A stretch of 14,901 nucleotides of DNA from Propionibacteriaceae bacterium. GTDB lineage: Bacteria > Actinomycetota > Actinomycetes > Propionibacteriales > Propionibacteriaceae. Shown piece after piece: positions 7,993-14,703 of this stretch (position 1 is the first letter of the stretch; every line of letters begins with the position of its first letter). The notes beneath the pieces were generated by a model, which did not search any database, was not told the origin of the DNA, and worked only from the letters and a program-made list of their open reading frames with translations. The stretch covers positions 1 through 14,901 of the forward strand of contig DAIESZ010000208.1 of NCBI GenBank assembly GCA_027346035.1, in the 5' to 3' direction. Position numbers and translations under genes: made by a program.

Positions 7993-9027
7993 GTGAAACT
8001 GCGCACCCTTCCCGCCCGCGTGCTCCTCGCCTCCGCCGCCGTGACCAGCCTGGCCGTGGTCACCGCCTGCGGAGGTTCGTCCAGCTCGACGAGCAGCCCC
8101 TCGGTTTCGAGCAGCCCATCGCTCAACGCGGCGTCCTCGTCGGTGCCCGCCTCGGCAACTCCGAGCCCCTCGGCCACTCCGACCGTCAAGAAGAAGTCCG
8201 TGAGCAACATCGACGCGGTCACGGTCACTGGGGCCTTCGGGAAGCAGCCGACGGTGAAGGGCCCCTACCCGTTCGCGATCACCAAGACCCAGTCGAAGGT
8301 GCTCGTCAAGGGCACGGGGGCGACGGTCGAGAAGGCCTCGTATGTGACCTTCAACTACGATCTCATCGACGCCACGACCGGCAAGTCGATCCAGTCGTCG
8401 TTCGGGTCGACCCCCCTGACCGCCCCCGTGACCGGGCTCATCCCGGGCTTCACCACCTCGATCGTCGGCAAGAAGGTCGGTGACCGGGTGCTGATGGTCA
8501 TCAACTCCAAGGACGCCTACGACTCGGCGGGTGGTTCCGGGACCATCCAGGTCGGGGACACTCTGGTGTTCGTGGTCGACGTGCTCGGCGTCAGCCGCAC
8601 CCAGGCGAGCGGGACCACCGTCACACCCCCCGCCGGCCTGCCGAAGGTCACCCTCGACTCGAAGGGCTACCCGAGCGTCACCATCGACACGACCAGCACG
8701 CCTCCCACCAAGCTCGTGGTGCAGACACTCATCAAGGGCGACGGTCCGAAGGTGACAGCGGGCGACAACATCCTCGCGCACTACCGGATGTACGACTGGA
8801 AGACCGGCAAGCTGGTGGCCTCCGACTACGAGGGCGCTCCCGAGGGAGGGTCGCTCGGCACACTGCTGTCCGCGTGGCAGAAGGGGCTCGTCGGGCAGAC
8901 CGTCGGCAGTCGGGTGATGATCGTCGCCCCGCCGGCCGACGCCTACCCGAACGGGCGGGCGACGCCGAGCATCTCGGCCGACAGTACGCTCGTGTTCGTC
9001 ATCGACGTGCTCTACGCCTACCAGTGA
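7993..9027 (+). CDS. Lipoprotein with two FKBP-type peptidyl-prolyl isomerase domains
   Basis: Secreted, probably membrane-anchored protein of 344 residues. The N-terminus has positive charge (VKLRTLPAR), a hydrophobic stretch and the lipobox VTAC with Cys26 as the predicted lipidated residue. A Ser/Thr/Pro-rich linker reaches about residue 70. Two FKBP-like domains follow, about residues 90-205 (TFNYDLIDATTGKSIQSSFG, LIPGFTTSIVGKKVGDRVLM, TLVFVVDVLGV) and 235-344 (AHYRMYDWKTGKLVASDY, LLSAWQKGLVGQTVGSRVMI, TLVFVIDVLYAY). FKBPs isomerise prolyl bonds and assist folding of exported proteins. The Phe-Asp pair of the FKBP active site is not clearly kept (IQSSF in domain 1, ASDYEG in domain 2), so activity may be weak. 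The gene is convergent with gluQ, 24 bases away. The GTG 7993 start is supported by the signal peptide. Confidence 0.88.
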   Translation: MKLRTLPARVLLASAAVTSLAVVTACGGSSSSTSSPSVSSSPSLNAASSSVPASATPSPSATPTVKKKSVSNIDAVTVTGAFGKQPTVKGPYPFAITKTQSKVLVKGTGATVEKASYVTFNYDLIDATTGKSIQSSFGSTPLTAPVTGLIPGFTTSIVGKKVGDRVLMVINSKDAYDSAGGSGTIQVGDTLVFVVDVLGVSRTQASGTTVTPPAGLPKVTLDSKGYPSVTIDTTSTPPTKLVVQTLIKGDGPKVTAGDNILAHYRMYDWKTGKLVASDYEGAPEGGSLGTLLSAWQKGLVGQTVGSRVMIVAPPADAYPNGRATPSISADSTLVFVIDVLYAYQ

Positions 9028-9032
9028 TTGGT

Positions 9033-9063
9033 GCCGGGGCGGGAGCCCGGGTCAGGCCCCGGC
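9033..9063. terminator. GC-rich hairpin between convergent fkbp and gluQ
   Basis: GCCGGGGC at 9033-9040 pairs exactly with GCCCCGGC at 9056-9063, giving an 8-bp stem with a 15-base loop that contains a further GGG/CCC pairing. It lies just after the fkbp stop and overlaps the gluQ stop and last codons. There is no U-tract, which is usual for high-GC actinobacterial terminators. A bidirectional terminator is the likely role, though this is inferred from structure and position. Confidence 0.45.
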
Positions 9064-9987
9064 GGGAGGCCAGGTCCATGACTCCCAGATCCCGGCCCGT
9101 TCGAGATCGACCCGGCCCGCCAGCACGTCGGCCAGCATCCCCGATGCCGATCCGTGCGGCGGGAGCCCCGCGGTGCTGAACAGCTGGGCCACCACCGCCG
9201 CGGTATCGCTTCCCGTGGCGGCAAGTTGCCCAAGCGTCACGGCGCCGTCACGCTTGGCCAACCGCTGCCCGGAGTGGCCGACCGCCAGCCCGACGTGCAC
9301 ATAGTCGGGCTGGCCGAAGCCCAACTGCCGTGCCAACCACGCCTGGCGCGGTGCCGAGTCGAGCAGGTCGGCGCCGCGGGTCACCTGCGTCACCCCCTGC
9401 ACCCCGTCGTCAACGACCGAGGCGAGGTTGTACGACGGGGTGCCATCGCTGCGCATCAGCACGAAGTCGTCGACGAGTCCGGTGATCGCGCCGGTGTGCG
9501 CGTCGCGCACGGTGTGCCGGACGCCGTTCGCGCGAACCCTCAGGGCGGCGGGCCGGGTCAGCGCCCGTTCCGCGCGCTGGGCGCTCGAGAGCCGTGAACA
9601 CGTGCCCGGGTAGGGGCGCCAGCCGCTGCCCTGCGAGGCATGGGGCGCCTGCGACGCCTCGGCCACGTCGCGGCGGCTGCAGAAACACGGGTAGGTGTCC
9701 AGCCGGGCGAGGGCCCCGCGGTACATCTCCCAGCGCTCGGACTGGCGCACCGGCTCGGCGTCCCAGTCGAGGCCGATCGAGGCCAGATCGACCAGGTGAC
9801 GGCGGGCGACGCCCGGGGCGGCAGCCACCCTCTGCGGGTCCAGATCCTCGATCCGCACGAGGAAGCCCAGGCCCGCACGCCGGGCGAACAGCCACGCGAG
9901 CAGTGCCGTGCGCAGGTTGCCGACGTGCAGGTCGGAGGTGGGACTGGGCGCGAAGCGCCCCGAACCGCTCGACGTCACGTGCCGCAC
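9052..9987 (-). CDS. gluQ: Glutamyl-Q tRNA(Asp) synthetase
   Basis: Truncated paralogue of glutamyl-tRNA synthetase, 311 residues. It activates glutamate without tRNA and transfers it to the queuosine base in the anticodon wobble position of tRNA-Asp. The class I motifs are GRFAPSPTSDLHVGN (HIGH box HVGN at 21-24), RIEDLD, and LAKRDG in place of KMSKS. A zinc site is formed by Cys101, Cys103, Tyr126 and Cys130 (CFC then YPGTC), the same spacing type as in E. coli GluQ. The anticodon-binding C-terminal half of GluRS is absent, as expected. GTG 9987 is the annotated start. GTG 9978 is an alternative, since TATCGT (9991-9986 on the minus strand) could act as a -10 for a leaderless start there. 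This is the only reverse-strand gene in the window and it separates fkbp from pafB. Confidence 0.92.
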   Translation of the reverse strand: MRHVTSSGSGRFAPSPTSDLHVGNLRTALLAWLFARRAGLGFLVRIEDLDPQRVAAAPGVARRHLVDLASIGLDWDAEPVRQSERWEMYRGALARLDTYPCFCSRRDVAEASQAPHASQGSGWRPYPGTCSRLSSAQRAERALTRPAALRVRANGVRHTVRDAHTGAITGLVDDFVLMRSDGTPSYNLASVVDDGVQGVTQVTRGADLLDSAPRQAWLARQLGFGQPDYVHVGLAVGHSGQRLAKRDGAVTLGQLAATGSDTAAVVAQLFSTAGLPPHGSASGMLADVLAGRVDLERAGIWESWTWPPAGA

Positions 9988-10027
9988 GATACCTGCGTGC
10001 CGGGCGGCGACGGGCCACCGGTGTTGG

Positions 10028-10033
10028 TAGCCT
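10028..10033 (+). promoter_or_regulatory. Candidate -10 box for pafBC (TAGCCT)
   Basis: TAGCCT matches TANNNT and would start transcription near 10040, about 29 bases before the pafB ATG and upstream of the ribosome site. No good -35 was found. An own promoter is expected because the gene upstream, gluQ, points the other way. The 81-base gap 9988-10068 holds nothing else recognisable. Confidence 0.38.
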
Positions 10034-10068
10034 CGCAGCGTCGTCGGTCCGGTGACGGGAGGTGGGAG

Positions 10069-11046
10069 ATGGCAGCGCGCAAGAGCGAACGCCTGCTGAA
10101 CCTCACGATCTGTCTGCTGGCCACGAGGCCGTACCTGTCACGGGAGCGGATCCGCCGGGCCGTGGAGGGCTACCACGATCTCAGCGACGCGGCGTTCGAG
10201 CGCACCTTCGAGCGCGACAAGGACGATCTTCGCGCGATGGGCGTGCCGATCGAGACAGGCACCAACGACCGGTTCTTCGATGACGAGGTGGGCTACCGGA
10301 TCGCGCGAGGCAGCTTCGAACTGCCCCCGGTGAGCTTCACGCCCGACGAATTGAGCGCTCTCGGCGCGGCCACCCGCGTCTGGCACGAGGCGAGCGCCGC
10401 CTCGGCCACGGCGTCGGCCCTGGCGAAGCTGCGGGCGGCCGGCGTGGAACCCGACGTCACCCGGCTCGCGGCGATCGAACCGTCGATCACGGCCGATGAG
10501 CCGGCCTTCGACCTCATCTGGTCCGCCACCCTCGAACGCCGACGGGTGAGCTTCGGATACCGGGGCGGGCGGCGGCGCGAGATCGAGCCCTGGAGTGTCA
10601 CCTGGCGCAAGGGGCGCTGGTACGTGCTGGGACTCGACGTCGCGATCGACGAACCCCGGATGTTCAAGATCTCCCGTGTCACCGATGTGCCCGTGGTGGG
10701 CGCCGAACCCGACAGCTACGTCGTCCCGGCCGACCTCGATCTCGCGGCCCTGGCGCGCAGTCTTGAGCCGGGGGAGCCCGACGCGACCGCGATCGTCGGC
10801 ATCCGGGGGGATTTCGCGCCGCAGTTGCGCCGCCGCGGCGTCCTCGTCGACACTCCGGCCGGGTTGCCCTCGGGTTACGCTGCCTATGAGGTGCCCTACG
10901 CCCACCAGGGCGATCTCGTCGGTGACATCTGCTCGGCGGCTCCCGACGTGCTGCCGGTCGAGCCGCCGCAGTTGCGTGACGCGGTGATCGCCAGGCTGCG
11001 CGGCGTGCTGGCCGCCCACGACGACGGGGCGGTGGCGGGGGCATGA
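10069..11046 (+). CDS. pafB: PafB, helix-turn-helix and WYL-domain regulator
   Basis: Protein of 325 residues. In mycobacteria PafB and PafC act together as an activator of LexA/RecA-independent DNA-damage genes; the name comes from the pafA cluster and not from a part in pupylation chemistry. The N-terminal winged helix spans about residues 5-75 (ERLLNLTICLLATRPYLSRERI, FERDKDDLRAMGVPIE). The WYL domain is at about 145-215, with the motif as WYVLGLD at 184-190 followed by RMFKISRVTDV. A C-terminal WCX-like extension follows. ATG 10069 has GGAGG at 10058-10062, six bases upstream; the open frame extends further upstream, but that part is antisense to gluQ and is rejected. It shares an ATGA overlap with pafC. 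Confidence 0.94.
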   Translation: MAARKSERLLNLTICLLATRPYLSRERIRRAVEGYHDLSDAAFERTFERDKDDLRAMGVPIETGTNDRFFDDEVGYRIARGSFELPPVSFTPDELSALGAATRVWHEASAASATASALAKLRAAGVEPDVTRLAAIEPSITADEPAFDLIWSATLERRRVSFGYRGGRRREIEPWSVTWRKGRWYVLGLDVAIDEPRMFKISRVTDVPVVGAEPDSYVVPADLDLAALARSLEPGEPDATAIVGIRGDFAPQLRRRGVLVDTPAGLPSGYAAYEVPYAHQGDLVGDICSAAPDVLPVEPPQLRDAVIARLRGVLAAHDDGAVAGA

Positions 11047-12065
11047 GCACCTCCCAGGACCAGGTCGGACGCCTGCTGTCGCTCATCCCCTACCTGCAGG
11101 GACATCCGGGCATCGGCGTCGACGAGGCGGCCGCCGCCTTCGGTGTCAGCCCCGCCCAGATCGTGCGGGACCTGCGGATCGCCTGGATGTGCGGCCTGCC
11201 CGGCGGGCTTCCCGACGACCTCATCGAGATCGACATGGACGCCGTCGAGGGCGCCGGTCGGATCGTGCTGAGCAACGCAGATTTTCTCTCCCGCCCCATG
11301 CGGTTCACCCGCGATGAGGTGATGAGCCTCGTCGTGGCCCTACGGGTCGTCGCCGAGATGGCCGCCGGTGATTCCGCCGACGCCGTCCGCAGCGCGCTCA
11401 CCAAGCTCGAGGCGCTCGCCGACACCGCGGACACCCGCCGGGTGGCGATCCGGGTCGAGGGCGGCGCCGGCCCGGTGCGCGACGTGCTGGCCTCGGCGAT
11501 CTCCCAGGGTGTGCGCGTGCGGCTGACGTACGACGGGCTCGTCCGGGGACGGACGACGACACCGGTGGTCGACCCGGTGCGCATCGACCTGCGCGACGGC
11601 GCCGCCTACCTTCAGGCGTTCAGCCTCGACCGGCAGGCGTGGCGCACCTATCGACTGGACCGGATCGTCACCGTCGAGCGGGCAGGGGAGCCGGCCACCG
11701 ACCATGGCGCGCCCCCGGCGCCGGTGCGGGAGTGGTTCGACGATCGGCGGGGCGACAACACCGCCACCCTGGCGCTTCGTCCCTCGGCCCGATGGATCAC
11801 CGAGTACTACCCGATGGTCGACACGCCCGGCGACGTCGTGGTTCCCGACGGGTGGGAATCGGCCACGTTCCCCGTCGCAGACCCGCGCTGGCTCACCTCC
11901 CTGCTGCTGCGTCTCGGCGACGATGTGCGGGTCGTTTCCCCCGGGGGAGCAGGCCGGGACGCCGTCGAGCGTGCCCGCGAGGCTCTCGCCCTGCTCGCGC
12001 CGGGTGACCGGGTCCATGCGGACCCCTCCCACGTCGACCCCTCCGATGCCGGCCGGGTGGGCTGA
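11043..12065 (+). CDS. pafC: PafC, helix-turn-helix and WYL-domain regulator
   Basis: Partner of PafB, 340 residues, with the same architecture. The winged helix is at about residues 7-65 (GRLLSLIPYLQGHPGIGVDEAAAAFGVSPAQIVRDL). The WYL domain is near 145-215, where the motif reads AYLQAF (188-193) and is followed by WRTYRLDRI. A C-terminal WCX-like region ends the protein, followed by a short hydrophilic tail. ATG 11043 overlaps the pafB stop by 4 bases, so the two subunits are made together. In some actinobacteria the pair is fused; here they are separate. The stop at 12065 is followed directly by the promoter region of tatA. Confidence 0.93.
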   Translation: MSTSQDQVGRLLSLIPYLQGHPGIGVDEAAAAFGVSPAQIVRDLRIAWMCGLPGGLPDDLIEIDMDAVEGAGRIVLSNADFLSRPMRFTRDEVMSLVVALRVVAEMAAGDSADAVRSALTKLEALADTADTRRVAIRVEGGAGPVRDVLASAISQGVRVRLTYDGLVRGRTTTPVVDPVRIDLRDGAAYLQAFSLDRQAWRTYRLDRIVTVERAGEPATDHGAPPAPVREWFDDRRGDNTATLALRPSARWITEYYPMVDTPGDVVVPDGWESATFPVADPRWLTSLLLRLGDDVRVVSPGGAGRDAVERAREALALLAPGDRVHADPSHVDPSDAGRVG

Positions 12066-12079
12066 GGCCGGGGCGTTTC

Positions 12080-12107
12080 TTGTGGCCAGCCGGGCGTTGG
12101 CTATTGT
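12080..12107 (+). promoter_or_regulatory. Sigma-70-like promoter of tatA-tatC
   Basis: TTGTGG (12080-12085) and TATTGT (12102-12107) are separated by 16 bases, close to the sigma-70 consensus and the best-formed promoter in the window. Transcription should start near 12114, giving tatA a leader of about 98 bases. This separates tat transcription from pafBC, although read-through remains possible. Confidence 0.55.
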
Positions 12108-12167
12108 TGAACGTGGCGCGTCCTGCGCGCCGATCCCCGCCCGGTGGACATCCCCGCCCACAGGGTG

Positions 12168-12177
12168 TGAGATCTCA
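12168..12177. repeat. Perfect 10-bp palindrome in the tatA leader
   Basis: TGAGATCTCA is a perfect palindrome about 54 bases into the predicted tatA leader and 35 bases before the ATG. It could be a binding site for a dimeric regulator, but a single 10-bp palindrome can also arise by chance. A flanking CACAG at 12160-12164 and CTGTG at 12191-12195 could pair to form a larger stem around it. Confidence 0.3.
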
Positions 12178-12211
12178 TGGACGTCACCGTCTGTGAGAGG
12201 AAGGAATCAAC

Positions 12212-12496
12212 ATGTTGTCGCACGTCGTCGTGGGGCTGAGCCTGCACCCCTTGGAACTGCTCGGAGGCACCTACGACTGGCTGATCCTCCTGGTCGTCGC
12301 CGTTCTGCTGTTCGGCGGTACTCGTCTTGCGGGTATCGGCAAGGGCGCGGGCCGGGCGATCCGGGAGTTCAAGGAAGAGACCGGCTCGCTGCGTGACAGT
12401 GACAAGAAGCAGCTGAGCCCGACTCCGGTCGCCCCTGCTTCCCAGGAGGCCCCCAGCGTTCCGCAAGAGGCCGACCAGAAGACCGAAACCGCCTGA
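12212..12496 (+). CDS. tatA: Twin-arginine translocase subunit TatA (first copy)
   Basis: Pore-forming subunit of the Tat system, which exports folded proteins with twin-arginine signal peptides; 94 residues. A short N-terminal stretch of about 20 residues precedes the membrane segment LILLVVAVLLFGG (about 24-36). The conserved Phe-Gly hinge (LFGG) is followed by the amphipathic helix TRLAGIGKGAGRAIREFKEE and a hydrophilic, proline-rich tail. The N-terminal stretch is longer than in most TatA proteins, but a strong AGGAAGGAA at 12198-12206 six bases before ATG 12212 supports this start. It lies 27 bases upstream of tatC; the gap shows nothing. A second TatA follows at 14440. Confidence 0.95.
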   Translation: MLSHVVVGLSLHPLELLGGTYDWLILLVVAVLLFGGTRLAGIGKGAGRAIREFKEETGSLRDSDKKQLSPTPVAPASQEAPSVPQEADQKTETA

Positions 12497-12523
12497 GCCC
12501 CACTCCGAACCTCCGCGCATCCC

Positions 12524-13363
12524 ATGTCCTTGATGGCCAAACCCCGTCGCATCGACCTGTCCTGGCTGAAGCCCCCCAAGCCTGCCGAGGACGGTCGGAT
12601 GGCGCTGGTCGACCACCTGCGCGAGTTCAGGTATCGCCTGATCGTTTCGGTCGCGGCGATGATCATCGTCGCGTTCGTCGCGTGGTATTTCTTCCAGGAC
12701 CTGTTCGGTGTCGTCATGTGGCCGCTCGACCAAGCGGTCACGGCGATCCAGAGAACCCGGCCGGACCTGCCGATCAAGGTGAGCTACGAGGGCATCGCCT
12801 CACCGCTGCTGCTGCGCCTCGAGGTGTCGGTGATCGCCGGCCTGATCATCAGCTGCCCGGTGTGGCTCTACCAGTTCTGGGCCTTCATCATGCCGGGTCT
12901 CTACGCCAAGGAGCGTCGGTGGGCGCTGACATTCCTGGCCAGCGCCATGCCGCTGTTCCTCACCGGTGTCGCGGTCGGCTACTTCATCATGCCTCGCGGA
13001 TACCAGTTCATGCTGAGCTTCGTGCCCCACGACTCGAATGCCCTGTCCCTGCTCGAGGCCAACAACTTCCTGGCGACCGAGATGAAGATCGTCCTGCTGT
13101 TCGGCTTCAGCTTCCTGTTACCGGTGGTGCTCGTGATGCTGAACCTGTTCGGCGTGATCACCGGTGAGCAGCTGAGGCGGTTCCGCAAGTTCGGCATCTT
13201 CTTGTGCCTCGTCTTCGCCGCGGTGGTCACGCCGTCGACCGACCCCTTCTCGATGACCGCGCTGGCCCTGCCGATGGCGCTGCTCTACTACGTCGCCGAA
13301 GTGATCAGCCGCCGTCATGACGCACGCAAGGCGGCCGCCAGCGACCTCGCGCTTGTCGACTGA
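12524..13363 (+). CDS. tatC: Twin-arginine translocase subunit TatC
   Basis: Multi-spanning membrane receptor for twin-arginine signal peptides, 279 residues, with six hydrophobic segments (about 39-58, 103-121, 133-155, 187-209, 223-236 and 242-260). The signal-peptide site is recognisable: DHLREFRYR near 30-38, where Glu34 is the expected conserved acid, and FIMPGLYAKERR with Glu130. FRYR replaces the commoner LRxR. An N-terminal cytosolic extension of about 25 residues precedes the family core. ATG 12524 and ATG 12533 are in frame and both lack a clear ribosome site, so translation probably relies on tatA. It forms the receptor with a TatB or TatA-like subunit. Confidence 0.95.
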   Translation: MSLMAKPRRIDLSWLKPPKPAEDGRMALVDHLREFRYRLIVSVAAMIIVAFVAWYFFQDLFGVVMWPLDQAVTAIQRTRPDLPIKVSYEGIASPLLLRLEVSVIAGLIISCPVWLYQFWAFIMPGLYAKERRWALTFLASAMPLFLTGVAVGYFIMPRGYQFMLSFVPHDSNALSLLEANNFLATEMKIVLLFGFSFLLPVVLVMLNLFGVITGEQLRRFRKFGIFLCLVFAAVVTPSTDPFSMTALALPMALLYYVAEVISRRHDARKAAASDLALVD

Positions 13364-13389
13364 TCCTGTCCGATCGCGACACGACGATC

Positions 13390-14334
13390 GTGGGCACCGA
13401 GTTCCGTTATGACGGACGCACCCTGACCCTGGTCGTCAACCCGGCGAGCGGACATGGACGGGCCGGGCGGCTGCTGCCGCGGGTGTGCGCCGATCTGCTC
13501 AGCGCGCTGCCCGAGGCGCACCTGCGTGTGCATCGGACGACCAGCTTCGCCGACGCCAGGCTGCGCTGCATCCAGGCCGTCGACCGCGCGCGGCCCGCGT
13601 CCCCAGGTGAACCGGGGGACGTGCTGCTGGTCATGGGCGGCGACGGCATGGCCCACCTCGGCGTCAACGCCTGCGCCGACACCGACGTCGCGCTGGGGAT
13701 CATTCCCGCGGGCACCGGCAACGACTTCTGCCGGGGGGCAGGCCTGCCGACCAGCCCGTCCCGCGCGATCAGGGCCCTGCTCGACGGCACGCTGCGGCGG
13801 GTCGACCTGGCCCAGGTGACAGGTGATCTGGTAGGGGGAGCCGAACGGCGCTTCGTCGGGTCGGTCGTCTCGACCGGGTACGACGCCCGGGTCAACCGGC
13901 GCGCCAACGCCATGCCCGCACGGTTGGGAAGCCTCGCCTACGGCTGGGCCGCGATCAAGGAACTGTCGATGTTCGAGCCCCTGACCTACCGGCTCACGGT
14001 CGACGGGGAACCGCTGGACCTGCCCGCGATGCTGATCGCCGTCGGGAACGCCGGGGTGTTCGGCGGCGGCATGCGGATCTGCCCCGACGCCCGCGTCGAC
14101 GACGGGGCCCTCGACCTGACGATCATCCACCCGGTGAGCCGTGCCACCTTGTTGCGGCTGCTCCCCGCCATGTACAACGGCGCATTCGTCCGGGATCCCG
14201 CTGTCGAGCGGCTCACCGCCCACGAGGTGCGGGTCGACGGCGACGGCCTGTTCGCGATGGCCGACGGCGAGGAACTCGGCGAGGTTCCCCTCACCATCAC
14301 CTGCCGGCCGGGCTGCCTGCCGGTGCTGGGATGA
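13390..14334 (+). CDS. Diacylglycerol kinase family lipid kinase
   Basis: Soluble lipid kinase of 314 residues in the DagK/YegS/LcbK family, likely using ATP to phosphorylate diacylglycerol or a related lipid at the membrane. Motifs: NPASGHGRAG (17-26), the nucleotide and metal site GGDGM (83-87), LGIIPAGTGNDFCR (102-115) and, in the C-terminal sandwich, VGNAGVFGGGMRICPDARVDDGALDL. The fifth residue of GGDGT is Met here; other actinobacterial members also vary at this site. The GTG 13390 start lies 26 bases after the tatC stop and has no strong ribosome site; no other in-frame start exists near it. It sits between tatC and the second tatA, perhaps in the tat operon. Substrate is not determinable from sequence. 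Confidence 0.88.
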   Translation: MGTEFRYDGRTLTLVVNPASGHGRAGRLLPRVCADLLSALPEAHLRVHRTTSFADARLRCIQAVDRARPASPGEPGDVLLVMGGDGMAHLGVNACADTDVALGIIPAGTGNDFCRGAGLPTSPSRAIRALLDGTLRRVDLAQVTGDLVGGAERRFVGSVVSTGYDARVNRRANAMPARLGSLAYGWAAIKELSMFEPLTYRLTVDGEPLDLPAMLIAVGNAGVFGGGMRICPDARVDDGALDLTIIHPVSRATLLRLLPAMYNGAFVRDPAVERLTAHEVRVDGDGLFAMADGEELGEVPLTITCRPGCLPVLG

Positions 14335-14351
14335 GCCTGCGGTGACCCCCC

Positions 14352-14385
14352 GGTCGGAGGTCCCCGACCCCCTTCCTCCTATACT
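14352..14385 (+). terminator. Weak hairpin and T-rich tract after the lipid kinase
   Basis: GGTCGG (14352-14357) pairs with CCGACC (14364-14369) to give a 6-bp stem with a 6-base loop, followed by a pyrimidine run CCCCTTCCTCCT. It could end transcription from tatA-tatC-dgk. It overlaps the promoter region of the second tatA, so the two signals would compete or work in turn. Confidence 0.35.
14380..14385 (+). promoter_or_regulatory. Candidate -10 box of the second tatA (TATACT)
   Basis: TATACT differs from TATAAT at one position. It predicts a start near 14392 and a leader of about 48 bases before ATG 14440. No clear -35 was found. This box also argues against the GTG at 14386 as a start codon, since that GTG would lie before the transcription start. 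Confidence 0.5.
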
Positions 14386-14439
14386 GTGGCGTTCACGGGT
14401 TCCGTCGACGCAGCCCTGGACACGAAAGCGAGTACCCGC

Positions 14440-14670
14440 ATGATGCATCCACTGATCGGCCTGCCGATGGGCCCGGAATGGCTTGTCCTGCTCGTGGTGG
14501 TGGTCCTCCTGTTCGGGGGGTCGCGACTGGCCGGTCTCGGCAAGGGCACCGGACGTGCCATCCGCGAGTTCAAGGAAGAGACCCAGGGAATGCGCGACCA
14601 GCGTGCGGTGGCGGAGAAGAAGGACAAGGACGCGCCGTCCGACGACGACGAGTCCGGCTCCGAGAACTGA
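14440..14670 (+). CDS. Twin-arginine translocase subunit TatA (second copy)
   Basis: Protein of 76 residues with the same design as the first TatA: membrane segment WLVLLVVVVLLFGG (about 14-27) with the Phe-Gly hinge, then SRLAGLGKGTGRAIREFKEE and a highly charged acidic tail (DDDESGSEN). I chose ATG 14440 (or the adjacent ATG 14443). The upstream in-frame GTG 14386 would add 18 residues but lies before the predicted transcription start. Eighteen bases (14566-14583) are identical to 12365-12382 in the first copy, pointing to a fairly recent duplication or conversion. It could also act as TatE or TatB; the short length and weak N-terminal charge suit TatA/E better. Confidence 0.9.
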   Translation: MMHPLIGLPMGPEWLVLLVVVVLLFGGSRLAGLGKGTGRAIREFKEETQGMRDQRAVAEKKDKDAPSDDDESGSEN

Positions 14671-14695
14671 CCGCCCGGCCCGGGCCCGCTAGGCT
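14667..14695 (+). promoter_or_regulatory. Candidate promoter of helY (CTGACC-17-TAGGCT)
   Basis: CTGACC (14667-14672, overlapping the tatA2 stop) and TAGGCT (14690-14695) are 17 bases apart and resemble actinobacterial sigma-70 sites. The start should fall near 14702, only one or two bases before ATG 14704, so helY would be leaderless or nearly so. No ribosome site is seen, in agreement. Confidence 0.48.
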
Positions 14696-14703
14696 CGAGG
14701 GCG

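Noticed and set aside
9640..10068. Extended N-terminus of PafB read from ATG 9640
   Set aside because: It lies antisense to gluQ, while ATG 10069 has a strong ribosome site and matches the usual PafB start.
13315..14448. Reverse-strand open frame of 377 codons opposite the lipid kinase
   Set aside because: The forward frame contains GGDG and PAGTGND motifs; the antisense frame has only repetitive Gly/Gln/Arg composition.
14677..14686. Palindrome GGCCCGGGCC before helY
   Set aside because: A short GC-only palindrome is unremarkable at this base composition, and it lies within the spacer of the predicted helY promoter.
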